The position numbers were made by a program, and so were the translations under genes. A stretch of DNA of 64,000 nucleotides from NCBI GenBank assembly GCA_009599575.1, contig VWND01000080.1:310001-374000 (forward strand). Reading direction: 5' to 3'. A model generated the notes under the pieces. That model was not told the DNA's origin, did not search any database, and saw only the letters and a program-made list of their open reading frames with translations. The stretch is from Blumeriella jaapii (taxonomy: Eukaryota; Ascomycota; Leotiomycetes; Helotiales; Drepanopezizaceae). Position 1 is the stretch's first letter. Every line of letters starts with the position of its first letter. Positions 46,997 to 57,743 of this stretch are shown one piece after another.

Positions 46997-49900
46997 TTCG
47001 GAAAATAATATTTAATTTCGAAAACGCTTTCGCAGTTTAAGCAATATTTAATATGCCGATATCGATAACGCTGTTATTTATAATAAATTTAATAATAACG
47101 ACGATATCGGTGATATTATAAATAATGCCGATATATTCGAAGATAACGATATAAAAGTATTCGAAAATGTAAACGATTTAATAAATATTTTCAGATTCGA
47201 ATGCTTAATATAATCGCTTGCTTTTTTTTATATATATCGATAAATTACTATTTAATATTAATAATATTTTTAGCCGGTAAATCAATTAACGCGATATTTA
47301 ATAAAAAGCGATTTTAAAAACGATATCGAGCTTTTTATTAATATCGATTTGCAAAAAATACAATTCGAAAATTAATATCAAAATTTTATTATAAACGAAC
47401 GCGTTAAAAATAGCATTTTATTTATTAAATTCAATTAGAAAAAAATTAATAAAGCCGATACTGCGTTTTTAATTTCCGAAATCTAAATTCCGCGTCGCGA
47501 TATTAAGCTGCCGGCCTAAGATTTCTAATAATATATTTAAATTAATTAAGCATCGTTAATATTTCGATTCCGATATATCAGAATTGAAAATAAACTTAAG
47601 TTTTTTCGTAATAAAATTTTCGGATTTTTCGTAAAAAATATTCGGCGCTGCATTAATTATTAAATATATTATTTAATTCGGCATTTTAAAATCTTTCTGC
47701 GTTATTTAAAATTTTTAAAAAGTATATTAAAAAAGCGTTTTTTTTTTTTTGCAAATGCGAAAAAAAAAAATACCGTTTATTTCAGAAAAGCTTATTATTA
47801 AAACTGCTATTCGAAAAGCAGCTAAGCAAATCGACGATATTTTTTTTAGAAAATTTGCATTTTTTTAATTTTATAAATTTGTATATTAAATTTATATTTT
47901 CGGATATTAGCAAATTTATGCATACGGGCATGGCAGAATTTATAAATAATTTTACAAAGCTTTAGCATTTCCGATATTAGTTTTTATTTATCAAAATCTT
48001 TTTGAAAAAATACGCATATTTTTAGCAAAAATACAAAAAGCCCATATTTTCATCGGATTTTATAATATATATTTGCAACGATATCGATTGTATCGTTTAT
48101 ATTACCGAAACAAATTTTATTAATTATAAAAGCAGAATTCAAACAGTCGGCCGTAATATAATTATAAAAGCCGCCGAGGCCGAAAATAAAAAAAAAATTA
48201 TTATTTTAAAAATTCGAAAAATTTTAAATGCTATCGAGCTAATAAATATAAATATTATGCTAAATTTTGTCGTTAAATTTTATAAGCTTATGCAATTGCT
48301 TTTTAACGATTATTATATTTATATTATCGAATCTCAGATTTTAAACGCAAAACTAATCGACGTAAAATTGAATTATATATTCGATAAAATAAACGCCGAT
48401 AAAATATTTTTTTTAAATATAAAAAAAAAATCCGACCCGATAAAGATTTTTATACGCCGGATAATCGAGCTAAAATATAAAATATTTATAAATTATTTCT
48501 TTTTGCTTTCAGCTTCGTATTAATAACGTAAATTTAAATTCGGGAAATTTTATTATATTATATTAATTTTCTTCGCGCCGAATTAAAATTGTTTAAATTT
48601 GGCAGAAATACTTTCGTTAAAAATTAAAATGCTAAATATAATATTTGCGTATCGGTACTAATATAAATATTTATCGACGGTTTTGGCTTTTATCGGAATT
48701 CTTATCGGTTTTTTATAAGCTTTTATTAAATTTCCGTAAATTTTAATTTTAAAAATAAAATTCGCCGCGCTAATATATTACCGATTATTTTAAGTTTTTA
48801 TAAAAGCAATTTTAACGACGTTATTAATATTATAAAATAATTTTAAGCGGCTCGATAAAAGCGTAGTAATCGAAATTAACGGAATATATATATTAATATG
48901 CGTTTTTATTTTGTGTTATTTTAAAAATATGCCGTAATAACAGGCTAATTCGGATATAAAAATATAAAAAGCAGCTCGTAAATATCGATTTTGTTTCGTT
49001 TATAAAAATAAACGTAAAAACTTTGCGTACGATACAAAAGCTTTAAGCAAATACTATTATCAAATTATTATTATAAAAAAAAAATGCTATTTCGCAAAAC
49101 CAAAAAAAACGAAAGATTTATACCGCGAAATAAAACATAAATATCGACAGCTTTTTATTAGTAATTATTTTTTCAGCTTTGGATATTATTATAATTCGAT
49201 CAAAAAATTCTGCTTATTCCGAATATAATAATTTAAAAAAATTAATATACGAAATTTTTATTTAAGCCGTTTTAATTATTTCAGCTTTAAAAGCTTATAA
49301 TCGTATTTTTCGCAGGTTTCCGTTTTCGAAAAATTAAGGCCGTTTTTAATTATTTTTTTATTATTTTAAAATTATATAACTTTTTTAATTATATTCGTTA
49401 AAATATTATTATTTCTGGCTTGCTCCGAAATTGGCTAATAAAGCGTTATATTCAGCTTTTTTTTTTAACGCCGCCAAATTATATATTCGGAATCCAATAG
49501 CTTTTATTATTTCTATTTATATTGCCGTGGCCAAAAATACTAGCTTATTAGTTTCTGATCGCATAAAAAGTAAAAACGATAAATTAAATTTGTATATTAT
49601 TATTTTTCGAATACGCCAGCTTTTTCAGCAGCTTTACAACGACGCTGCGGATAATATTTAAGCTAACCTAAAAAAAGGCTTTTTTTATATTTAAAAATAA
49701 AAATCGTTCCGCAACACCGGCCAGGCTTTTTGTTTTTATTAATATACCGTTTTCAACTATTACAAATACTTCTGGTTTAATAAAACCTTTTTTTCCCGAG
49801 TATTTTTGTTATTTAAACAAATAAAAAAAGCATTATATAATATCGCGCTAATACGAAACGGCCTAATATTTATATTGCATTTTATTATTTGAAAATAATT

Positions 49901-51616
49901 TAAAAATACGGTCTTTTTAGCAATATCGCGATTTTGATCGAAAAAAATAAATATCGGTAATCCGATGCTTTAATATATTTTATACCTATTTATATATTAT
50001 GCTAATATTTGCTAAATTATTTAAAGCTTTAGTTTATTTAATTAATTATATTAACGTCGAAAAAGCTTTATTAAAAAAAAAATCTTAAACCTAACGGTGC
50101 GGTTAATTATTATAAACGTATATAAACAATCTGACTTTAAGCTAATTAATTTAATTTAACGCTTATATCGATTATATCTTTTGCTATTCGAAAGCTTAAT
50201 ATTACGTTCCGAAATTAAAAAATTTTTACAACAGCAGCAGCAGCTGATATTAAAAACGAAGCTAACGAAAATAAACTTTTAGTAAAGCTTTAGGTTAATA
50301 ACTTTTATTTTCGGCCTTTCGCAATCGGCTGTTTATCCGCTAAGCACGTTCGAAAAATGCTTGGCTTTTTTTTACGGTTAAATCAAATAAATGCCGCTTT
50401 TAAAAAGCTTTTTATACGTGCTTACGACGTTTATTATAACAGTCCTACGATTTTACACTTCGGCAAAATCAATTTGCAATAAATCAAAAAAATTAATTTT
50501 ATAAATAAATACGTAAATTTTCGACAGATTTTATTTAAACTTTTATATTTTTTGTTTTTGAATTTTTTTAAATAATTAAGTTTTTTTTTTTTTTTTTTTT
50601 TTAATAAAAATTGCTCGATATATTCGATTTTTCTTCGAACAAATTCCTTTTATATTATTTTTCTTTTATTTGTTATTAGCTTTTATTTTTATTTTAATTT
50701 TTTAATTAAAGTTTCGGATGCTCGTTTTTTTTCGAAAAGCTGTGTTTTTCTTTTTTTTTTATTAATTATTTGCTATTTGCCGAAAACTTGCTAATTTAAA
50801 ATATATTTTAAATCGATATAGCACCGCATCGTATATGCGATCGATAATTTCATCGAATATACGAATACGGCCGAAAAAACCAATTATTATGGGCGAATAA
50901 AAGGTTTGTTTATTTATTAATTCGACGGCGTTAAATCAAGTATTTTATTTTTTCTTTTTATTATGTTTTTCGCTGATTTATAATATTTTTTTTGCGCGTT
51001 CGCCACGTTACGATATTAATTAAGCGGAATAAATTGCTAAACTTTTTTTTTATTAATCTTAAAGGATTTTTACGATTTTTTATTAGTTTTTCCGAGATTG
51101 AAACACGGAAAATATATATAATTAAAATTGAAAATTCGCTCGTTTAAATAATTTGAATTATAATTATATTTTTGTAAACTGAATAAGTTGAAAATAACGT
51201 ATTATTCGATTAAAATATTATACTAATAATTAAATTTGCAATTAATAAGTTTTCTGCTCGTTTATTAACGCGCATATCAACGATTAATATTAAAATACGA
51301 AAAATAATAAATTGTAAAAATATAATTATACAAAAAAAAAAACCGGCGAACGTATTAGCGCAAAATAGCGCTTATTATACAAGCGCGATAATTAATAGAT
51401 AAAACGCCTGGCGCTTAGCGCTATTTTCTGGCGCGAAGCTAAAAATAAAAATAGACGGAAATAAAATCTAGTCCGTATTAATAATAATATGCAAAAAAAA
51501 TATAAAGCGCACCGCTATAAATAAATATTAGCGCCTATCCTTTGCCCATTCCCATTTTTTACTTTTTGTTAGCTTTATGCAATCCTTTGCTAGCTGTTTT
51601 TTAATCGCCGCCCGGC

Positions 51617-51750
51617 AAAACGGTTTTTACACGGTTTTTACACGGTTTAAAATTTTTATACGATTTAAAAATTATAAACCGAGCTGTGATTATTAATACC
51701 TGCCAACGGTTTATTTTCATTATACGGTTGTTACACGATTTATAAAAACC
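51617..51750 (-). repeat. Right-end cluster of TACACGGTTT-like motifs
   Basis: Contains CGGTTTTTACACGGTTT and further TATACGATTTA, AACGGTTTAT and TTACACGATTTATAAA variants, ending TATAAAAACC at the composition boundary. On the minus strand this reads GGTTTTTATAAATCGTGT, comparable to the left end GGTTTTGCATAAACCGTA. Confidence 0.5.
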
Positions 51751-52268
51751 CAGCATTTTCTTCTAAGATAGGAATAGCTCGCTCTAACCATATCCACCAC
51801 CACGGTCGTCTCGCAATCTGCCCTCCCAGCATCGCGCTCCAAAACACACCATTCGCGTCCGTCCGTCATCTCGTGCAGGTTTTTTTTCCTTCCTTCTTCC
51901 TTCTTTCTTTTTTCTTTTTTTCTTCTTTCCTCTTTTTTGTTTTTTTTCTTTTCTTCACCATCTGCTTCTTTCTCCCCAAACGAAAAGCATACGCGCATCG
52001 CCGCTACACACGGTTCTCCACCCATCCATCGTCCATCGTCCACTTGCACACACGCCCAGGCTAGCTCGCTCCTTCCTTTTCGCGAGCTGGACCCGGACGC
52101 AGAGACGTTGGTCGGGGATGGAAACTCCCCGCGGCTTATCTGCTTATCTGCTCTGCTTATCTGTTGCATGGGCTTTCGTGTTTGCGTGGATACGGAGATG
52201 GGATGGATGGTTTTTCTTCGGTTGAGGGAGGCTGGATGCGTGTGGGAGGGGGGCGGAATGAGGGGGGC

Positions 52269-52360
52269 GGCTGAGGGGGGGGTTTTGGGGGTTTTGCGGG
52301 GGGGGGGGGGGGGGGGGGGGGTTTTGGGGGGGGGGGGGGGGGGGGGGGGGGGGTTTTTTT
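52269..52360 (+). repeat. Poly-G block (long G runs separated by TTTT)
   Basis: G runs of about 9 to 28 separated by TTTT or TTTTGC. Such sequence has strong G-quadruplex potential on the + strand. It lies about 520 bases outside the AT-rich island. Run lengths may not be exact in the assembly. Confidence 0.85.
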
Positions 52361-52475
52361 TTGGATGAGTGTGTTTGGATTTGGATCTGGATGGGTTTAT
52401 GGACATGTGTAGATTCTGTGAGGCATGGTTTTTTTCGTTGGTTTTGGACGGTGAGTACAGGGGAGTGGAGTGGGT

Positions 52476-52617
52476 CGGATATGGATAGATAGATGGATAG
52501 ATGGATAGATGGATAGATGGATAGATGGATAGATGGATAGATGGATAGATGGATAGAGATGGATAGATGGATAGATGGATAGATGGATAGATGGATAGAC
52601 AGACAGACAGATAGATG
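52476..52617 (+). repeat. (GATGGATA)n octamer satellite
   Basis: About 17 tandem GATGGATA units with one GAGATGGATA interruption, ending in GACA tetramers. Confidence 0.95.
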
Positions 52618-54052
52618 GACAATTCACGGGACGAAAGCTTTGGCTTTACGGGCGTAGGTAGGTACATTAAGATAGGTATGCTATGAGTCTCGTGTACGAT
52701 ACAAGAATATATCGGTCTGGGCCTCGCTTGGTACTAAGCACTGTAAGGTAATTAATCACTTAGCGCCTTGGATCCTCGTAGAGTGTTCGGTTTACGTTCA
52801 ACAGAGAGCACGAAAACAAGCTCGCTTGAGGTTTAAGAAAAACGACTGCTTCCATTGAGTTTAAAAAAACGACTGCTTCTGTTGAGTTTAAACAAACTGT
52901 TTCCAGAAGGAAAAAAAGAATAAGAGAGGAGAGTCCAAATGCCATCCCAGCGCTCCCGGGAGATTTCCTTTTCCTACGCACATTCCTAGCACGTCGATAT
53001 CAAAGCGATTCCACATCCCTCGCCCAAACTAGCTGCCAGGAATAGGCAACAAGAAGGCAAGCAAGCATACCTGGAATTGAGGAAAAGCCAGAACTAGCAG
53101 TCTTGGCGCCTCCCGTTCGGTTTGGGCTAATGGGCACAAACAAGCTGATGGAGAGATACGCCCGCGCCCGAGATGGCATCTGCGAGATTCTTTCTCCTTA
53201 ACTTGTCTGTGACATGACAACCATATTTTCTTCCGAGATCAGCTTTCATTGGTCTGTCCCTTTTTCTCGCTCGTAACCCTCGCCTCGCGTACCGAGGACC
53301 TTTTGGTTCGGACGGGAGGGAAGGGCGCGTAAAAAAGACGGGCGGTTGGGTATTGAGAAGAACATGGGCTTTACTTTGCTCTGCTCTGCTCTGCTTGAAA
53401 AGGAGCAAAGGAATAAGCCTACTGGTATGGTTTGATTGCTGACGAAGGTGAGTAAATCTTCTGTAGGCGTGGTACTCGATCACTGCTATCAACCGAATTT
53501 GCCAAACTTTACCCAAAACTGATGGTTTGTCTTTTAATCCCTTTACGTTTTTTTCGATGAAGACAACCTTGTATCGCTAGCTGAACCGACGGTTGTTGGT
53601 CAGTATGTACTTTGTGAATTATTTAGGCAAGTATAGCAAGGAAAGTACCATCGAATCAATGCGCAAGTAATGTGAAAGTGTTTTCCGGCTTCAAGATTCG
53701 GTTGATTCTAGTTGCAATCCCGCCGCGAGTTGAAGTTTTTTTTTCTTGGAAAACTTTAGCAATGGATCAGAACTAAAGAACTCATTGTGCTTGGGTGAAA
53801 TATGTCCTAAATGATTGCTTTTGTAAACATATTCATGTAGTTCTCAATCCATTTACAGATTCATACTTGTATAAATGATGAAAATGCACACTTAGAGGTT
53901 TGGGTAAACAAGGGCTCGGCTAACAGCAATGGAGGGGTACTCCACTGGGTCTGGCATCACAAGCCGCAGCACCATTCGCGGCCCGGGCCTGGCAGCATCC
54001 TTGCAGATGCGTGTGCAGGATTCCTTCTGACAGCCGTCACTTACACACAGGC

Positions 54053-54600
54053 ATGCTCACATGCAACATGCTTATCTCTGGAAGCGAGCTCACGCGACGT
54101 TATTATCTATCTACCCACCTGTCTGCGTGTCTATCAACAAAGACGCCGGTTCTGAAATCATCTGCGCATCTCAAGCCTAAAGTATGGTAATTTTAAGTTC
54201 AACTCGACTTCCCCCAGGCATCGGAGAGATTTTAGCTTTTGACATCATCGAGTACTTAAAAGATCGTTGACGGTATTTTATCTCTACTGCCCTTTTTCCT
54301 AACTCATATCTAAGATCTGTTCGAGGTTTAAAAACACGGCGACTTTGAAGAGAGCAACATCAGAGACACTCACGCTCACACTCACATCAGCCATCCTACA
54401 CCCATACAAATCGCGATATATGTATATGCTCACATGCGAAACCGTCTTATCTCTAGCAGCTCACACGACCTCACTCTTTATCTGTCTATCCGTTTATATC
54501 TCTCTCAACAACTCAGCGAAACCACAAACCCTTCAAGCCTCGAGCAAAGTTTAATTCTAACCTCGACCTCCCGCCAGGCTGCAGCAAGAAACCCAGACTT
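54053..54600 (+). repeat. Diverged tandem duplication, period about 373 bases
   Basis: The segment starting ATGCTCACATGC at 54053 recurs at about 54426 with the same order of features: CTTATCTCT, a CTCACNCGAC block, TATCTxTCTA, CTCGACxTCCC and a C-rich CAGGC. Divergence is substantial, so the duplication is old. Neither copy has a convincing reading frame. Confidence 0.6.
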
Positions 54601-54782
54601 GGAATCCGCTGCGCGCGTGAATCAACGACAGACCGAACGGTGTTTCCACTGCCTCTTCTTCTCCTTCGGGCTCAGAATCGAAAAATGAGCAGAACCACTG
54701 CTGCGATGATGGCGATAGCACAGACGAGAGAAGGATCCACACGTCCCGCTGCTATGGCCACAGATGTAAGTAAAGCGCGCGC

Positions 54783-54784
<2 letters not shown>

Positions 54785-54816
<32 letters not shown>
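54785..54816. repeat. (CA)n microsatellite
   Basis: About 16 CA dinucleotides in a row. Confidence 0.95.
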
Positions 54817-54819
<3 letters not shown>

Positions 54820-56274
54820 CAAATACACATCCCTCCCATTAGAATATCTACATGCGCGTGCCTGACCTCTTTGTCTTCTTTCAAAGCCAGAGAAAGATCG
54901 AGATCTCGAGAAAGCAGCCTCTTCCTTTCCCACTCAGCCGAGAACCTGGGCCTACGGGACGTTCGCCCTGAGGGATACACGAGACGTTGGTGACGAAGAA
55001 GTGCGCAGCAGGTACGCTACGGCTGTTGTTGTGGTGGCTTTTGGGGCTGCGTTACTGCTGGTGGGGGTTTTGGGGGTAGGAGCGTGGGTTTTGGTATCTA
55101 TGGTTTTGTGATCGGAGCTAGTGATTCGTTGGAAGGAGTTCGTTGGTGCTGGGTGATAGATGGTGGCCTTGCTTGAGCGTTTTCTAGAGAGTAGAGAGGG
55201 GATGGATGGGGTCAAGCAGCTGTCGGGCAATAAAGTACCATTCGTACATCTTCTTCGACTTTGCATAGCTTGTAAACCCTAATCCCATTCTTCTACCCAC
55301 TTTGATTTTTTCCGTTTTTAAGTTATACTCCTCTTTACCGCTCCTAAGAAGCTTTCTATTGCTTTACGATCGACGCTTTGCTTTGCTTACTAACTTCATC
55401 AATAAGAGAGAGAGAGAGAGTTGTCGGAGCCTTATTTGACCACGGTCTTTATGGGTCTTGCTTTACCATTTGAACCACTATTTGACGGGTACTGCCAGCT
55501 GTAGCGCCCTAGAGTTACTCTATACTACTGATTAACATGTTGCCATCGTTCATTAGCTTCCACGCCAGCAACTCAAACTGAACGTCTTTCTTTCAAACGA
55601 ACTGCAATTTTGAGTATACTCGCACCATGGTGTAGATGGACCAGCGTATCTATGATACCCCAATCTTAATCGTATACGTCAGTTGTTTGTGATTCAATAC
55701 TGATTTCTTAACCTTACGCATAGTGTTTTTGCGTCAAGTCTTCTGGGGGGGAAAATGCTAAGCATGGCTTGGTAGGACTACGGTTAATTCCATAACGATA
55801 CCTACGTGGCTTCCGCTGGCTCCGCTCTAATAACCGTTGGGAGCTATTAATTGCTTCTTCTGTGACAAGAACGTGCCTACAGTACTGTACTTGCAGATGT
55901 ACTCCATGTGACCATCAGTGATGAGAAGTTAAGATCATCACAGCGCATACCCTCGGCGCAGTCCTGAATCCTGAATCTTGCCACCGCACGAATTTCGATT
56001 AAGCTGTCAGCTCAATTGGATCAGAGCTACAGTATAACATAGAATTCAAAAAGCTCACCTCAACAGTAGCAGAAGGAATCTTGCGCCGGTATTCTTGATG
56101 AAATCAACAGGGCTTAGTGATTGTCACCCGAGAAAAACGTCGCATCAATACCTGCCCAAAACTTCTTGAAGGCATGAGAATACATGATCAGTGATTGCTC
56201 GAAAAAGCCTCCGTTGATCAAAATAATGGGGCATCCCTTGGGACTCAAGGGCCTCCAAAGAAAACAAAGCCAAA

Positions 56275-57743
56275 TTAACCGAATGTGGCAGGACCAAGAG
56301 GAAATTGCAGAATCGCCAACAAGGCGCTGACGACAATAAAACCCAGCTCGGCAACCCCATCACCGTCCAGCAACCCAGACAGAACATTCTTCGTCGTGCA
56401 GCCCGGTGCCACGGGCAGGCCGTTGAATCTGTCGACCAGAAACTTGAACGCGTCTCCCGCACCAGTGATCTCCTGGGTCGCGTGCTCACCAAGCCCGTCT
56501 CGGACATACACAATGTTCGCACCTTGCGAGCACAACTTCGTGACCAGCGCATCGGTATCCGCAACAGGCGAGACCTCGTCGGCGATGGCTTTGTAGGCAA
56601 AGATCGGCATCTTCGGCGTGCCGTGAGTACCCTGCTGTCCCGTCGCCGTGAGAACCGACACCGGGATGGCGCTGTTAAGTATAGCGGCTCCCTCGTCAAA
56701 ATACTCGTACACATCCTGCCCGGCAAAAGTCGCGATGTTCGCTGCGAGGCACTGCGAAGCAGCTTTTCGAAACGTCGCCGCTTTCGCCGGGACGAGATGC
56801 GCGTCGATGTACGTCTTCAGCTCCGGATAGGCGCTGGCCAGGCCAAGGATCCCGGCTGGGACGAGGCCCACGAAGAGACTCTTGTTGACGGTCTGCATGA
56901 CAGAGCTTATATTGGGGACCAGCCCTCCGAGTGCCACGCCTTTGAAGTTCAGCTCTGGCGCATACGAGGGCTGGAGTTCGGCTGCCCATCCCGAAGCCAG
57001 TGAGCCTCCGGAGTACCCCCACATCTGATACTCCGCCTTGGAAGAAACGCTCGTTAGGCTGCTGGAAGAGAGCAGCTCTGATCGAGTCCAACGTGGCCTG
57101 GCCAGCTTGAAGCCCGCTGGTAAAGGCGGACGTCAGGCCCTCGTAGTCTGGCAAGTTCACCATCCATCCCTTTTGCAAGGCCGCAATCACGAACAAAGTC
57201 TCCAGTCCATTGCTGCCAAAGTTCGCAGGGTTAGACCCAAGCTGGATAGTGTAACCTACCGATGGGAGAAGTCAGCAATCTTGCATCCGAGCCACTCGCG
57301 GATAGCCCCGAGAGCGAGACAACTCGTGAGACATTCGCAATGCGGGAAGTGGCCATGATCACTCGATGAACGCACTGGGTGCACAATTCGCCCACGCAGC
57401 GTCCTCGGCGAACTGATAAGACAGCAACCGGGAGGTGTTGGCGTTGTTGGGCACGATGATTGTGGTCACGGCCGCAGAAGCATTGCCCAGACTATCCGTG
57501 GTGCGGTAGAGCAGCTGGTACGCGGCTTTGGCTTGGAAGGGGACGCTGCCCGAAAGAGAGAGCGCCGAGCGAGCGAGAGCGCAGGATGGCTCCGGGCTTC
57601 TGCAACGAGAGACCCGCTGGTGGCAAGTAGAAGGGGTCTTCTGTCGGTGGGAGTGGTACCGCTCGAGCGGGCAGCTGAGGAATCGAGGCTGCCGACACGG
57701 CGTGCTGCAGACCGTAAGCCAGGACAACGGCGAGAAACTTCAT
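56275..57743 (-). CDS. Secretory lipase (LIP family) with two apparent frameshifts
   Basis: Two exons (57376-57743 and 56275-57255; 120-base GT-AG intron) give a secreted lipase of about 448 residues if two single extra bases are discounted. The start MKFLAVVLAYGLQHAVSA is a clear signal peptide. Family landmarks are AAYQLLYRTTDSLGN, NCAPS joined across the intron to YTIQLGS, LPDYEGLTSAF, and the nucleophile motif in MWGYSGGSLASGW. ELQPSYAPEL follows, then a likely catalytic Asp in ADEVSPV and His in GEHATQ. These are hallmarks of the fungal LIP family of extracellular triacylglycerol lipases. Breaks lie in the CT/GA-repeat stretch near 57550-57590 and near 57060-57085, just before the nucleophile motif. 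They could be assembly errors or real inactivation. The rest is well conserved and has no internal stops. It is transcribed divergently from the FAD oxidase about 2.1 kb away. Confidence 0.8.

Larger units (their letters stand above)
44367..51616. mobile_element. Degenerate AT-rich sequence, right part of the island, origin unclear
   Basis: About 7.2 kb of AT-saturated sequence with stops in all frames. Short + strand stretches (48257-48523 and 49431-49661) look like decayed protein but match no family I can name. With 34931-35877 it could form one older element into which the gypsy inserted, about 8.3 kb in total, bounded by the AAACCGTGTA-type clusters. No tyrosine recombinase, Helitron helicase or other diagnostic domain is readable. 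Confidence 0.4.
34931..51750. mobile_element. AT-rich island of nested, RIP-like degenerated transposable elements
   Basis: The base composition changes sharply at both edges, to about 16.8 kb of very AT-rich DNA with strong TpA excess, stop codons in every frame and no intact gene. It contains a gypsy element (35878-44366), a younger small LTR element nested in it (37022-39091), and about 8.3 kb of other degenerate sequence. At the edges are clusters of AAACCGTGTA-type motifs in opposite orientations. The pattern of C-to-T and G-to-A change, such as TGG codons read as TAG in conserved protein blocks, is what RIP produces in ascomycetes. No formal RIP index was computed. Confidence 0.85.
51751..56274. 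other. Intergenic, accessory-like, no supported gene
   Basis: About 4.5 kb right of the island. It holds a G-homopolymer block and an octamer satellite near the boundary, a 27-base direct duplication near 52838-52890 (AACGACTGCTTC units), a diverged tandem duplication at 54.05-54.6 kb, and a (CA)n tract. Frames are short and match nothing I know. Confidence 0.5.

Noticed and set aside
34931..51750. Starship-type giant element
   Set aside because: No tyrosine recombinase (captain) gene or cargo genes are readable. The interior is retrotransposon plus unassigned decayed DNA.
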